64,000 nucleotides of DNA from Nonomuraea sp. MG754425 (GTDB lineage: Bacteria > Actinomycetota > Actinomycetes > Streptosporangiales > Streptosporangiaceae), in assembly GCF_021699195.1 (NCBI RefSeq), contig NZ_SSXE01000014.1, forward strand, positions 1-64,000. Direction: 5' to 3'. Below the pieces are notes generated by a model. The model did not search any database. It saw only the letters and a list, made by a program, of their open reading frames with translations, and was not told the origin of the DNA. Positions 14,292 through 23,766 of this stretch are shown here, one piece after another. The translations under genes were made by a program, and so were the position numbers. Each line of letters begins with the position of its first letter. Position 1 is the first letter of the stretch.

Positions 14292-15787
14292 CCCAGCGCG
14301 GCCGGGCTGGGCCGCTCCGTCGGCACGTAGTCGTGGCGCATGCCGTGGTCGCCGAGCCACTGCCGCAGCCCCGCCACCGCCGCCGGGTTCGCGGCCACCT
14401 GCGCCGCGTACTCCGACAGCGACACCTCCTCGCCGTCGTCGAACAGCAGCCGGGCCGGGCCCGACCACGACAGCGTCCACTTGGCCTCGCCGAGCTGGAT
14501 CAGCACCGCCTCCAGCGCCTGCCCCAGCACCCCGGCCAGCAGCGTGGGGGACGGGCTCCAGCCCTGCTCCAGCAGCTTGGCCTCCAGCTCGGCCTGCCGG
14601 CCCCGCGCGATCGCCTCGAACGCGGCGTCCAGGTACGGCTGCCCGGCCCCCATCACCTGCTGCCCGGCCGCGGCCAGGTCGCGTACGGCGTCGGCGTTGC
14701 GCCCGGTGTACATGCCGTGCTCGATCAGTTCCTCCCACGACACCGGACGCAGCGTCGCCAGGGCCTCGGCGCTCCACATGGACTGCTCGACGGCCTGCAC
14801 CGCCACGTTCGGGTCCACCAGCAGGGTCAGGGCCGAACGTGGGTCCGGGACCTGCTGCGGCTCCGGTAGGTGCTGGATCGCGGCCAGGCGGTCGGTCAGG
14901 CTGGGGTGCGAGTCGTACGGGGAGACCTCCTGCGGCTGCTCGCTCAGCCGGGCGAGCTCGGCCTGGCGCTCGGGGTCGCTCATCAGCGCGTGGAAGCCCC
15001 CGAAGACGGCCGCGGGCCGGGTGCCTCCGGCGCCGGTCAGTGACAGGTAGGAGCTGACGTACAGATCCCAGCCGGTCGCGGTGGTGTGGATCTTGCGCAG
15101 CGCGCCCGCCATCGCCTGACGGCCGCCGATCGAGACCGCGAGCTGGTCGGCCTCCAGCTCCTGCCGCCGCGAGACGGCCTGCGAGACCCGCAGGTACATC
15201 TTGGCGTACCAGGTGAACAGGCGCTGGACGAACGGGTGGTTGCGCAGCCCCTGCACGGTGGCGATGAGCGAGACGCGGCCCCGGTAGACGGGCGCGCCCA
15301 GGCGGGTGTGGGCGCCGCTGTAGTGGCCGAGCTCGTGCCCGAGCACCGCGCGCATCTCGTCCACCGTGAGTGTCTGCAGCACCGGCAGCCCGATGAACAT
15401 GCGCCGGCGCGTCGCCCGCAGCCCCAGGAACCTGGTGTCCTCCGACACGGCCGCGTTCACCTCCGCGACCAGGCGGATCTCGTCGGGCGGGGCGGTGCGG
15501 ACCCGCTGGGACAGCTCCTCGACCGTCTGCCACAGGACGGGCTCGTGCTCGCGCCCGACCGGCACGCCGGGCTGCTCGCCGTCGCGGCGGCGGCTGACCA
15601 CCACCAGCGCCCGGACGAGCGCGCCCGCGATCAGCGTGAGCACGATCGCGGCCCGGACCGTGTTGCCGTGGAAGTCGACGAGGAGCATGACGTCGAAGAA
15701 GATGGCGGCGCCGAGGATGAGGCCGACCAGTACGTAGAAGCCGGCGAGCAGGGCGAAGGCAAGCACTGCTCGGAACGCTGTCGTCAT
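14288..15787 (-). CDS. M48 family membrane metalloprotease
   Basis: 499 residues. Two N-terminal membrane helices (about 8-34 and 43-64) are followed by a cytosolic-type peptidase M48 domain with the zinc site HELGH at 151-155 and a downstream helix supplying the third ligand (RRQELEADQLA, Glu). This is the HtpX/Ste24 fold, associated with quality control of membrane proteins. About 250 C-terminal residues follow with no recognised motif (WSWEELIEHG-like, partly helical). ATG start; no partner genes. Confidence 0.88.
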   Translation of the reverse strand: MTTAFRAVLAFALLAGFYVLVGLILGAAIFFDVMLLVDFHGNTVRAAIVLTLIAGALVRALVVVSRRRDGEQPGVPVGREHEPVLWQTVEELSQRVRTAPPDEIRLVAEVNAAVSEDTRFLGLRATRRRMFIGLPVLQTLTVDEMRAVLGHELGHYSGAHTRLGAPVYRGRVSLIATVQGLRNHPFVQRLFTWYAKMYLRVSQAVSRRQELEADQLAVSIGGRQAMAGALRKIHTTATGWDLYVSSYLSLTGAGGTRPAAVFGGFHALMSDPERQAELARLSEQPQEVSPYDSHPSLTDRLAAIQHLPEPQQVPDPRSALTLLVDPNVAVQAVEQSMWSAEALATLRPVSWEELIEHGMYTGRNADAVRDLAAAGQQVMGAGQPYLDAAFEAIARGRQAELEAKLLEQGWSPSPTLLAGVLGQALEAVLIQLGEAKWTLSWSGPARLLFDDGEEVSLSEYAAQVAANPAAVAGLRQWLGDHGMRHDYVPTERPSPAALG

Positions 15788-15867
15788 GGGGGAGGGCTCC
15801 CGGGGAAGGGGTTCTCGCGAGGCTTGACACTAGCGGAGACGGGAAACTGGATAAAATCGCTACAGAG

Positions 15868-17088
15868 ATGCCGTACTACGACCAGCATGACCAGGAGCGT
15901 TGGGTTCCGGAACTTCCCGGCAATCCGGAACGCTCCGCGTTCGAGCGGGACCGGGCCAGGGTGCTGCACAGCGCCGCACTGCGCAGACTGGCCGCGAAGA
16001 CGCAGGTCGTGGGGCCTGGAGAGACGCTCGGCGGCGGCCAGCACATCCCCCGCACCCGGCTGACCCACTCGCTCGAATGCGCCCAGGTCGGCAGGGAGAT
16101 GGGCGCCACCCTCGGCGTGGACCCCGACCTCGTCGAGACCGCCTGCCTGGCCCACGACCTGGGACATCCGCCGTTCGGGCACAACGGCGAGGTGGCGCTC
16201 AACGCGCTGTCGGCCTCGTGCGGCGGCTTCGAGGGCAACGCGCAGAGCCTGCGCCTGCTCACCAGGCTGGAGGCCAAGGTGCTGACCGAGGACGGCCGCA
16301 GCGCCGGCCTCAACCTGACCCGCGCGGCCCTCGACGCCTCCATCAAATATCCGTGGACGTGCCGCACGTCGCCCAAGTTCGGCGTCTACGACGACGACCT
16401 GCCGGTGTTCGAGTGGATCAGGGAGGGCGCGCCGGAGGGACGGGTGAGCTTCGAGGCGCAGATCATGGACTGGGCCGACGACGTCGCCTACTCCGTGCAC
16501 GACCTGGAGGACGCCCTGCACTCCGGCCACGTCACCCCGGAGGCGCTCCAGTCGCCCGCCGAGCGCGCCCGGGTGTGCGAGACCACCCGCACCTGGTACG
16601 CCCCCGGCACCGACCTCGTCGAGCTGGAGGAGATCTTCGCCAAGCTGATCGACGACCCGCTGTGGCCGCACCGCTTCGCGGCCACGCTCGCCGACCTGGC
16701 CGGGCTCAAGGCGCTCACCAGCGGCCTCATCGGCCGCTTCTGCCGCTCCGCCCAGGCCGCCACCAAGGAGCAGCACAGCTCCCGCCACCGCGCCGACCTC
16801 GTCGTGCCGCACGCCACCCGGCTGGAGTGCGCGCTGCTCAAGGGCGTCACCGCGCACTACGTGATGACGACCGCCGACCACCACGCCAACCAGGCCAGGC
16901 AGCGCGACCTCATCACCGAACTGGCCTCGCTGATCACGCTCGGCGCGCCCGGCACGCTGGAGCCCGCCTTCCGGCCCGCCTTCCTGGAGGCGTCCGGAGA
17001 CGCCGCCCGCGTCCGGGTGGTGATCGACCAGATCGCCTCGCTCACCGACACCTCGGCGGTGGCCTGGCATCGCAGGCTGTCGCGATGA
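15868..17088 (+). CDS. dgt: dGTP triphosphohydrolase-like HD protein
   Basis: 406 residues with the dGTPase pattern: RDRARVLHSAALRRLAAKTQV, TRLTHSLECAQVGREM (HD His), CLAHDLGHPPFGHNGE (His-Asp pair) and MDWADDVAYSVHDLED. The family hydrolyses dNTPs to nucleoside and triphosphate and tunes dNTP pools. Its position upstream of dnaG is conserved in many actinobacteria, here separated by two unrelated genes. A TAAAAT at 15855-15860 lies 8 bases before the ATG and no ribosome site is visible, so a nearly leaderless transcript is possible. Confidence 0.92.
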   Translation: MPYYDQHDQERWVPELPGNPERSAFERDRARVLHSAALRRLAAKTQVVGPGETLGGGQHIPRTRLTHSLECAQVGREMGATLGVDPDLVETACLAHDLGHPPFGHNGEVALNALSASCGGFEGNAQSLRLLTRLEAKVLTEDGRSAGLNLTRAALDASIKYPWTCRTSPKFGVYDDDLPVFEWIREGAPEGRVSFEAQIMDWADDVAYSVHDLEDALHSGHVTPEALQSPAERARVCETTRTWYAPGTDLVELEEIFAKLIDDPLWPHRFAATLADLAGLKALTSGLIGRFCRSAQAATKEQHSSRHRADLVVPHATRLECALLKGVTAHYVMTTADHHANQARQRDLITELASLITLGAPGTLEPAFRPAFLEASGDAARVRVVIDQIASLTDTSAVAWHRRLSR

Positions 17089-17164
17089 CCAAAGGTTCGT
17101 CAACAGGCAGGTCGCCTGACGCAACCTGCTTTCCCGACGACCCCGGCGGGCGCATACTGCGCCC

Positions 17165-18322
17165 ATGGCCACATATGTGATCGTCGGCGCCGGACTGGCT
17201 GGGGCGAAGGCAGCGCAGACGCTGCGTGAAGAGGGGTTCGACGGCGAGATCGTGCTGATCGGCGCGGAGGCCGAGCGGCCCTACGAACGGCCGCCGCTGT
17301 CCAAGGGCCACCTTCAGGGCAAGGGCGAGCGGGAGCAGATCTTCGTCCACGAGCCCGGCTGGTACGCCGACAACGGTGTGGACCTCCGACTCGGCACCAA
17401 GGTCACCCGCATCGAGCCCGCCCACCATCTGATCAGGCTCGGGGACGGCTCGCGCCAGCCGTACGACAAGCTGCTCATCGCTACGGGAGCGGTGCCCAGG
17501 CGGCTGCCCGGGCCCGCCTACTACCTGCGCACCGTCGAGGACAGCGAGGCGCTCAGGGCCCGTTTCGCCGAGGGCGGGGCCGTGCTGATCGTCGGCGCCT
17601 CCTGGATCGGGCTGGAGTGCGCGGCGGCGGCGCGCGCGGCCGGCTGCCAGGTCACCGTGGTCGAGCCCGAGCCCACCGCGCTCAACCGGGCGCTGGGCCC
17701 GGAGCTCGGCGAGCTGTTCGCGCGCCTGCACGCGAGCAAGGGCGTGGACCTGCGCTTCGGCACGGCCGCCGCGGAGGTGACCGGCACGGGGGTGCGCCTC
17801 AGCTCCGGCGAGCGGCTGACCGCCGACCTCGTCGTGGCCGGGGTCGGGGCCGCACCCGAGGTGGGGCTCGCCAGGGACGCGGGCCTCGACGTGGGCCAGG
17901 GCGTTCTCACCGACGCCGCCCTGCGTACCTCACACCCCGACGTGTTCGCGGCGGGCGACGTGGCCGAGTCGTTCCACCCCCTGTACGGCCGCCGCATCCG
18001 CGTCGAGCACTGGGCCAACGCCCTGCACGGCGGCCCGGCGGCGGCCCGGTCGATGCTCGGCCAGGAGGTCGTCTACGACCGCCTCCCCTACTTCTTCACC
18101 GACCAGTACGAGCTGGGCATGGAGTTCTCCGGCGACATCGAGGGCCACGACGAGATCGTCTACCGTGGCGACCCGGAGAGCATGGAGTTCATCGCCTACT
18201 GGCTGCGCGACCGCCGCGTGATCGCCGGCATGAACGTCAACGTGTGGGACGTCGTGGACGAGATCCAGGAGCTCATCAGGTCGCGGGTCACCGTCCATCC
18301 AAAGGAGCTGTCGTCGGGGTGA
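17165..18322 (+). CDS. NAD(P)H-dependent FAD oxidoreductase, ferredoxin reductase type
   Basis: 385 residues with two dinucleotide folds: FAD-binding VIVGAGLAGAKAAQTLREEGFDG and PYERPPLSKGHLQG at the N terminus, NAD(P)-binding VLIVGASWIGLECAAAARAAG near residue 140, and the FAD motif FAAGDVAE near residue 260, followed by the C-terminal reductase domain. This is the rubredoxin/ferredoxin reductase group that feeds P450s and dioxygenases. No ferredoxin or oxygenase gene is adjacent, so the electron acceptor is unknown. Its 3' end overlaps the convergent lipoprotein gene by 35 bases. Confidence 0.9.
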   Translation: MATYVIVGAGLAGAKAAQTLREEGFDGEIVLIGAEAERPYERPPLSKGHLQGKGEREQIFVHEPGWYADNGVDLRLGTKVTRIEPAHHLIRLGDGSRQPYDKLLIATGAVPRRLPGPAYYLRTVEDSEALRARFAEGGAVLIVGASWIGLECAAAARAAGCQVTVVEPEPTALNRALGPELGELFARLHASKGVDLRFGTAAAEVTGTGVRLSSGERLTADLVVAGVGAAPEVGLARDAGLDVGQGVLTDAALRTSHPDVFAAGDVAESFHPLYGRRIRVEHWANALHGGPAAARSMLGQEVVYDRLPYFFTDQYELGMEFSGDIEGHDEIVYRGDPESMEFIAYWLRDRRVIAGMNVNVWDVVDEIQELIRSRVTVHPKELSSG

Positions 18323-19199
18323 GCGTGATGGTCTCCTCCTCGTCGTCCTCCTTCTTCTTCTGCGGCTTCGGGGTCTTGCTCGGCTGCGGCTCCTGCTGCT
18401 GCGCCGCCCTGGGGGCGTCGCACTGGATCGTGCACTGCGGCGTCTCGCCCAGCTTGGCGCGCAGTTTCAGCGTCTCCTCGCGGGGGGACAGCGTGCGGTT
18501 GCCCTTCTGCCAGGCGTCGAGGTAGTCCCACGGCTTGACCATGCCCCTGCGGACCCACCAGTAGGCCGGGCCGGTCTTCCACGAGATCGCGAAGTAGAGG
18601 TTCGGCCCGGTGTCGCGGGCGTTGCCCGTCGTGCCCACCCGGCCGAGCAACTGCCCGGCCTTCACCCGCGTGCCCGGCTTGACGCCCTCGGCCACGGAGT
18701 CGAGGTGCCCGCCGAGGTAGCGCACGCCGTCGTCGCCGATGATCGTGACGAACCTGCCCTCGCGGGTGGCCCCGGCGTCGGTGGCCGACGACCAGTTGTC
18801 CTGGACGTTCACCTCGTCCACGACGCCGCCGACGGGCGACACGAACGCGCACCCCGGCTTGGCCCAGATCGTCGTCTTGGGCAGCACGAGCAGCTTGCGC
18901 CGGTACTCGGTCTTACAACCCTTCACCGGGAAGGCGTAGGTGTACTTCGACAACTTCGGCGGCGGGACGCGCACCGGCTCGCCGCCCTCGGGCGGCTGCT
19001 CGGCCGCGAGCTCGTTCGGGGTGGGCCCGTCGTCGGGCCCCTCATTGGACAAGGTGGCGGCGGCCGCCTCGCCCGTGACCGGGGCGGTGGCGGGCGACCC
19101 GGCGCCGACCCCGACCAGCCCGGTGACCTGGGTGCAGGCACCGGTCAACAGCACAGCGCCCGTGACGGCCGCCCATCGTCCGACAAGCCCCGATCGCAT
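18288..19199 (-). CDS. Lipoprotein with degenerate M23 (LytM-like) domain
   Basis: From ATG 19199 the 303 residues begin with a lipoprotein signal peptide ending in the lipobox LTGAC. After a disordered acidic linker comes a beta-rich domain with the M23 layout (FVSPVGGVVDEV, YLGGHLDSV, VKAGQLLGRVGTTGN, LYFAISW). Active-site residues look lost: the first His/Asp motif is absent, and the last HxH appears as NLY. It is therefore more likely a peptidoglycan-binding or amidase-activating protein than an endopeptidase. A Lys/Glu-rich, Thr-rich tail closes it. Confidence 0.72.
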   Translation of the reverse strand: MRSGLVGRWAAVTGAVLLTGACTQVTGLVGVGAGSPATAPVTGEAAAATLSNEGPDDGPTPNELAAEQPPEGGEPVRVPPPKLSKYTYAFPVKGCKTEYRRKLLVLPKTTIWAKPGCAFVSPVGGVVDEVNVQDNWSSATDAGATREGRFVTIIGDDGVRYLGGHLDSVAEGVKPGTRVKAGQLLGRVGTTGNARDTGPNLYFAISWKTGPAYWWVRRGMVKPWDYLDAWQKGNRTLSPREETLKLRAKLGETPQCTIQCDAPRAAQQQEPQPSKTPKPQKKKEDDEEETITLTPTTAPLDGR

Positions 19200-19382
19200 G
19201 ATCTCCACCCGTGTCACCGTTTCCACCGACAACCTTTACCTTTGTAGCCGACGCGGAGACCTCGTATCACCGGTTTCCCGCGATAGGGGCCCGGAGACGA
19301 CGCTCGGTTTCCTGCCCGCTTCCCATGCCGGGGACACCCCGGCGGCGCGGAACCGTCAGTGGGGCGGAATAGACTTCCCGGC

Positions 19383-21224
19383 GTGGCTGGCCGGATTCGT
19401 GACGTCGACATCGCGCTCGTACGCGAGCGCTCGCCCATCGCCGATGTGATCGGCGAGCACATCCAGTTGCGCAACGCCGGAGGCGGCAACCTCAAGGGGC
19501 TGTGCCCGTTCCACGACGAGAAGAGCCCGTCGTTCAACGTCACGCCCGAGCGGGGCATGTACTTCTGCTTCGGCTGCTCCGAGGGCGGCGACGTGATCAC
19601 GTTCGTCGAGAAGATCGAGCACCTGTCGTTCGGCGAGGCCGTCGAGCGGCTGGCGCAGCGGGCCGGCATCCAGCTCCAGTACGAGCAGGGCGGCTACGTC
19701 CCGAGGCGCGACCACGGCGAGCGGGCCAGGCTGATCGAGGCGCACCGGGTGGCGGCCGAGTTCTACGCGGCCAAGCTGATGGCCCCCGACGCGGCGGTGG
19801 GGCGGCGCTTCCTGTCCGAGCGCGGGTTCGAGCGGGCCGACGCCGAGACGTTCGGGGTCGGCTACGCGCCGGCCGAGTGGGAGGCGCTGACCCGCCATCT
19901 CCTGGGGCGCGGTTTCACCGCCGAGGAGCTGGTGAAGGGCGGGCTGGCCAAGGATGGCCGGCGGGGCCCGATCGACCGGTTCCGGGGGCGGCTGATCTGG
20001 CCCATCAGGGACGCGACGGGTGATGTGATCGGATTTGGCGCGCGGAAGTTGCTCGATTCCGATGACGGTCCGAAATATCTGAATACGCCTGACTCGCCGC
20101 TTTACAAGAAGAGCCAGGTCCTCTATGGGATCGACCTCGCGAAACGCGAGATCTCCAAGCGCGCGCAGGCCGTGATCGTCGAGGGATACACCGATGTGAT
20201 GGCCTGCCACCTCGCCGGCGTGCCGACCGCCGTGGCCACGTGCGGCACCTCGTTCGGCGAGGAGCACATCAAGATCCTGCGCCGTTTCCTGCTCGACCAG
20301 GCCGAGTTCCGGGGCGAGGTGATCTTCACCTTCGACGGCGACGCGGCGGGGCAGAAGGCGGCGCTGCGGGCGTTCGCCGACGAGCAGAAGTTCGTCACGC
20401 AGACGTACGTCGCGGTGCAGGGCGACGGCCTCGACCCGTGCGACCTGCGGGTCAAGCAGGGCGACGCCGCCGTGCGCGACCTGATCGCGAGCCGGGAGCC
20501 GCTGTTCCAGTTCGCGATCAGGAGCACCATCTCCCGCTACGACCTGCGCAGCAACGAGGGCAAGATCGCCGCGCTCGACGCCGCCGCGCCGATCGTGGCC
20601 GGGATCAAGGACGTCGGCCTGCGCAAGCGCTACGCCATCGACCTCGATCGGTGGCTGGGTTTCATGGACGAGCGCTTCGTCATGCAGCGCATCGCCGAGG
20701 CGTCCGGGGCCCAGCAGGGGGGCCGGCAGCGCGCGCCCAAGGCGGCGCCGGTCGATCCGAGCGTCCGGGTCGAGCGTGAGCTGCTCAAGCTGGCCGTGCA
20801 GCGCCCGGCCCTGATCGGCCCCCGTTTCGACGCCCTCGACCCGCAGGCGTTCACCGCTCCCGACCACGTGGCGCTGCACAAGGTCATCGTGGCCGCCGGA
20901 GGCGTCGCCCAGGCGGGCGCGGGCGGGCGGGAGTGGGTCGACCTCCTGCTGGAGCACGCCCACGAGGAGGGTGCGCGGGCGCTGGTGACCCGCTTCGCGG
21001 TGGAGGCGATCCAGGTCGACCCGCACGCCGAGGAGCGGTACGCCGCCGACATCCTGACCGCCGCCGAGGCGATGCCGCTGGATCGGGCGATCGCGCAGGT
21101 CAAGTCGCGTATCCAGCGGCTCAATCCGGTGGAGCAGCAGCAGGAGTACAACAAGCTGTTCGGGGAGCTGGTGGCGCTGGAGCAGCAGCGCCGGGTCCTG
21201 CGTACCCGGGTCGCCGGCGGTTGA
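19383..21224 (+). CDS. dnaG: DNA primase
   Basis: 613 residues from GTG 19383. The N-terminal CHC2 zinc finger is intact (CPFHDEKSPSF then YFCFGCSEGG). The TOPRIM catalytic core shows VIVEGYTDVMA and FTFDGDAAGQKA, and a C-terminal helicase-binding domain follows. It synthesises RNA primers for Okazaki fragments at the replication fork. Between dgt upstream and a sigma factor downstream, the order recalls the dnaG-rpoD part of the macromolecular synthesis operon, though 540 bases separate it from the sigma gene. Confidence 0.97.
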   Translation: MAGRIRDVDIALVRERSPIADVIGEHIQLRNAGGGNLKGLCPFHDEKSPSFNVTPERGMYFCFGCSEGGDVITFVEKIEHLSFGEAVERLAQRAGIQLQYEQGGYVPRRDHGERARLIEAHRVAAEFYAAKLMAPDAAVGRRFLSERGFERADAETFGVGYAPAEWEALTRHLLGRGFTAEELVKGGLAKDGRRGPIDRFRGRLIWPIRDATGDVIGFGARKLLDSDDGPKYLNTPDSPLYKKSQVLYGIDLAKREISKRAQAVIVEGYTDVMACHLAGVPTAVATCGTSFGEEHIKILRRFLLDQAEFRGEVIFTFDGDAAGQKAALRAFADEQKFVTQTYVAVQGDGLDPCDLRVKQGDAAVRDLIASREPLFQFAIRSTISRYDLRSNEGKIAALDAAAPIVAGIKDVGLRKRYAIDLDRWLGFMDERFVMQRIAEASGAQQGGRQRAPKAAPVDPSVRVERELLKLAVQRPALIGPRFDALDPQAFTAPDHVALHKVIVAAGGVAQAGAGGREWVDLLLEHAHEEGARALVTRFAVEAIQVDPHAEERYAADILTAAEAMPLDRAIAQVKSRIQRLNPVEQQQEYNKLFGELVALEQQRRVLRTRVAGG

Positions 21225-21764
21225 GCGCGTTCATTTCTCCGGCAATGGCACGATGAAATGCCTTGCGGGCATAAGTCCTGCATAAAGGGCGATTCTGGAG
21301 ACGCCGCTTCGCGTGGCGGGCGAGCCCTGTCCGGTGCCCGGCCGCCGGGGTCGCGCGGGCGTCCGGGAGGGCCGGGGCGAGGGCGGCGCGGGCAAGATCG
21401 TGAAGGTGGGGAGCCGTGTGGCGGCCGTGCGCGCCGCCGCGCCCGATCGGTGATGATCGTTCTCGTTTGGTAACGGTTCGGCCGCGATCGCGGGCGGCAA
21501 ACCAGGGCCGGTTGATCGGGAATTTGGCGCGGTCCAACATGTGACAAAGAGCCAGAACAACGTCATCGAGGCAGCGAAAGAGATGCGTCCGACCCGTCGG
21601 TGTCGCCGGACGCGTGAATCCAGAGCGCGTAATTGGCTTTACTTTCCTGATCAAACTCGGGCTAAACCTTTTCGCGATCTCGATCCGGCAAAGACGATCG
21701 TCTTACCTTCGGTGACAAAAATGGGTCTGCCATTTGATGGAACCAATACTGCAGACTGTCTCCC
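21225..21764 (+). other. Gene-free leader between dnaG and the sigma factor gene
   Basis: 540 bases without a convincing gene. The first 200 are very GC-rich; from about 21460 the sequence becomes AT-richer (TTGATCGGGAATTTGG, AATTGGCTTTACTTTCC, GACAAAAATGGG), which suggests promoter and 5'-UTR sequence for the sigma factor. A palindrome GACGATCGTC lies at about 21694-21703. I see no tRNA, riboswitch core or terminator that I can name. Confidence 0.5.
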
Positions 21765-22913
21765 GTGGGTGCATCGGTGCTGCCAAGTGTTCCGCCATCG
21801 GTAGATCAGGTGGCGGACCTCGTCGCGAAGGGAAGGGAGCGCGGGAGCGTCACCGTCGATGACGTCGCAGCCGCGCTTGACCGATCCGAGTTGCCGTCCG
21901 ACGCTCTGGAACGCGTCGTACGCCTGCTCGCCGAGAACGGCGTGGAGGTCCTCGAGCCGCAGGGCGACGAGGAGACCACCCGCGCCGAAGAGGAAGACGT
22001 AGGCAAGCGGGCGCCGACCAGTGATCTGGTCCGTATCTATCTGCGGGAGATCGGCCGCGTGCCGCTGCTGACCGCAGAGGAGGAGGTGGAGCTCGCCAAG
22101 TCGATCGAGGCCGGCCTGTTCGCCGAGGACAAGCTGGGCAACGGGGTGTCGCGGCTGGCCTTCCCGGAGTTCCGGGAACTCGTCTGGCAGGGCACCCGGG
22201 CCAAGCAGCGGCTGATCGAGGCCAACCTCAGGCTCGTGGTGTCGATCGCCAAGCGGTACGTGGGCCGCGGCATGCTGTTCCTGGACCTGATCCAGGAGGG
22301 CAACCTCGGGCTCATCCGGGCCGTCGAGAAGTTCGACTACACCAAGGGCTACAAGTTCTCCACCTACGCCACCTGGTGGATCAGGCAGGCGATCACCCGG
22401 GCGATCGCCGACCAGGCGCGGACGATCCGCATCCCGGTGCACATGGTGGAGACCATCAACAAGCTCGTCAGAGTCCAGCGCCAGCTCCACCAGGACCTCG
22501 GCCGCGAGCCGATCCCCGAGGAGATCGCCAAGGAGATGGACCTCCCTGTCGATCGGGTGGTGGAGATCCAGCGCATCGCGCAGGAGCCCGTGTCGCTGCA
22601 GTCGCCGATCGGCGAGGAGGACTCCGACCTCGGAGACTTCATCGAGGACGCCGACGCTGTCGTGCCCATGGAGGCCGCCGCCTTCATCATGCTGCAGGAC
22701 CAGCTCGACGACATCCTGGCCACGCTGTCCGACCGCGAGCAGCGCATCATCCAGCTCCGCTTCGGGCTGGCCGACGGGCATCCGCGCACGCTGGAGGAGG
22801 TGGGCAGGGAGTTCGGCGTCACGCGGGAGCGCATCCGCCAGATCGAGTCGAAGACGCTCGCCAAACTGCGCCACCCGACGCGCGCCCAGATGTTGCGCGA
22901 CTACCTCGACTGA
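21765..22913 (+). CDS. rpoD: RNA polymerase sigma-70 factor, primary type (RpoD/HrdB-like)
   Basis: 382 residues. An N-terminal region-1.1-like segment ([23 protein letters not shown]) precedes region 1.2 ([17 protein letters not shown]), region 2 with the -10 recognition helix ([21 protein letters not shown]), region 3 ([18 protein letters not shown]) and region 4 with the -35 helix-turn-helix ([21 protein letters not shown]). All regions are intact, so it should recognise standard housekeeping promoters. It may be the principal factor or a group-2 paralogue; presence of a second rpoD elsewhere would decide. It starts at GTG 21765 with no strong ribosome site. Confidence 0.9.
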   Translation: MGASVLPSVPPSVDQVADLVAKGRERGSVTVDDVAAALDRSELPSDALERVVRLLAENGVEVLEPQGDEETTRAEEEDVGKRAPTSDLVRIYLREIGRVPLLTAEEEVELAKSIEAGLFAEDKLGNGVSRLAFPEFRELVWQGTRAKQRLIEANLRLVVSIAKRYVGRGMLFLDLIQEGNLGLIRAVEKFDYTKGYKFSTYATWWIRQAITRAIADQARTIRIPVHMVETINKLVRVQRQLHQDLGREPIPEEIAKEMDLPVDRVVEIQRIAQEPVSLQSPIGEEDSDLGDFIEDADAVVPMEAAAFIMLQDQLDDILATLSDREQRIIQLRFGLADGHPRTLEEVGREFGVTRERIRQIESKTLAKLRHPTRAQMLRDYLD

Positions 22914-22925
22914 CCCGCGCACACA

Positions 22926-22951
22926 GGGACGGCCCGTCCGGGCCGTCCCTT
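22926..22951. terminator. Bidirectional terminator between sigma factor and glnH
   Basis: GGGACGGCCC (22926-22935) and GGGCCGTCCC (22940-22949) form a perfect 10-base stem with loop GTCC, followed by TT. It lies between two convergent genes and probably serves both. Confidence 0.8.
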
Positions 22952-22959
22952 CCGCGTGC

Positions 22960-23766
22960 TCACGAACAGCCCTCGAACTGCGGCACCGCGATGATCCCGC
23001 GCTTGAGCCACTGCTCGCCGAACCACTTGCGCAGCAGCTTGCGCGCCGTGCCGTCCTGGTACATCCGGGTGATCACCCGGTTGACCGCCTCGCACCCCGG
23101 CACGTCGTCCTTGGCCAGGCCGACGCCCGTACGCTGCTCGTTGAACAGCGCGTTGGCCAGCCGCAGCCCCGAGCCGTCGCGGGCGGCCAGCCCCGCCAGG
23201 ATGACGTCGTTCGTGGTGACCGCGTCCACCTGCTTGCTCTTCAGCGCCGCCAGGCACGCGCTGTAGTCGGCGAACGGCACCACCTCCGCCTTCACCCCGC
23301 GCTCCTCGACCACCCGCTGAGCCGCGTTCGCGCCCTGCACCTCGCAGATCCTGCGCCCCGCGAGATCGCGCACGTTCGAGATCCGCTCGTCCGGCCGGAT
23401 CAGGATGTCCTGGTAGGAGATGTGGTACGGCCCCGCGAACAACACCCGGCGCTTGCGCTCCTGATCGATCGTGAACGTGGCCACCACGAGGTCGGCCCGG
23501 CCGTCCTGGAGCACCTTCTCCCGGTCGGCGGCCAGCACCCCCATGAGGACGAACTCCTTGCCCAGACCGGCCGCCAGGTAGCGGGCCACGTCCACGTCGA
23601 AGCCCTCGTACGTGCCGTCGGGCTTGCGGAACCCGACCGACGGCAGGTCCGAACGCACCCCGATGACCAGCGTGTCCTTGTCCATGATCGACGCGGGCCG
23701 GCCCGTCCCGCAGCCCGCGACCGTCATCGCCGCCAGGACCAGCACCACCGCCAGCACCCGCTTCAC
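22960..23766 (-). CDS. glnH: GlnH-like amino-acid-binding lipoprotein
   Basis: 268 residues from GTG 23766, which overlaps the glnX stop (GTGA) and has AAGGAG five bases upstream. The signal peptide ends in lipobox VAGC. The mature part is a family-3 solute-binding protein (LVIGVRSDLPSVGFRKPDG, YEGFDVDVARYLA, DLVVATFTIDQERKRRVLF, DAVTTNDVIL). No ABC permease or ATPase is linked. In mycobacteria GlnH binds Asp/Glu-type amino acids and signals through GlnX to PknG rather than importing them; the operon here has the same partners. Last gene of the operon. Confidence 0.88.
   Translation of the reverse strand: MKRVLAVVLVLAAMTVAGCGTGRPASIMDKDTLVIGVRSDLPSVGFRKPDGTYEGFDVDVARYLAAGLGKEFVLMGVLAADREKVLQDGRADLVVATFTIDQERKRRVLFAGPYHISYQDILIRPDERISNVRDLAGRRICEVQGANAAQRVVEERGVKAEVVPFADYSACLAALKSKQVDAVTTNDVILAGLAARDGSGLRLANALFNEQRTGVGLAKDDVPGCEAVNRVITRMYQDGTARKLLRKWFGEQWLKRGIIAVPQFEGCS

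Noticed and set aside
15822-15860. TTGACA plus TAAAAT as a standard promoter before dgt
   Set aside because: The spacing is about 22 bases, too long for a normal housekeeping promoter; the -10-like element alone may matter, so it is mentioned only with the gene.
21258-21473. A 71-codon frame between dnaG and the sigma gene
   Set aside because: Composition is Gly/Arg-rich with no start context or family features, typical of non-coding GC-rich DNA.
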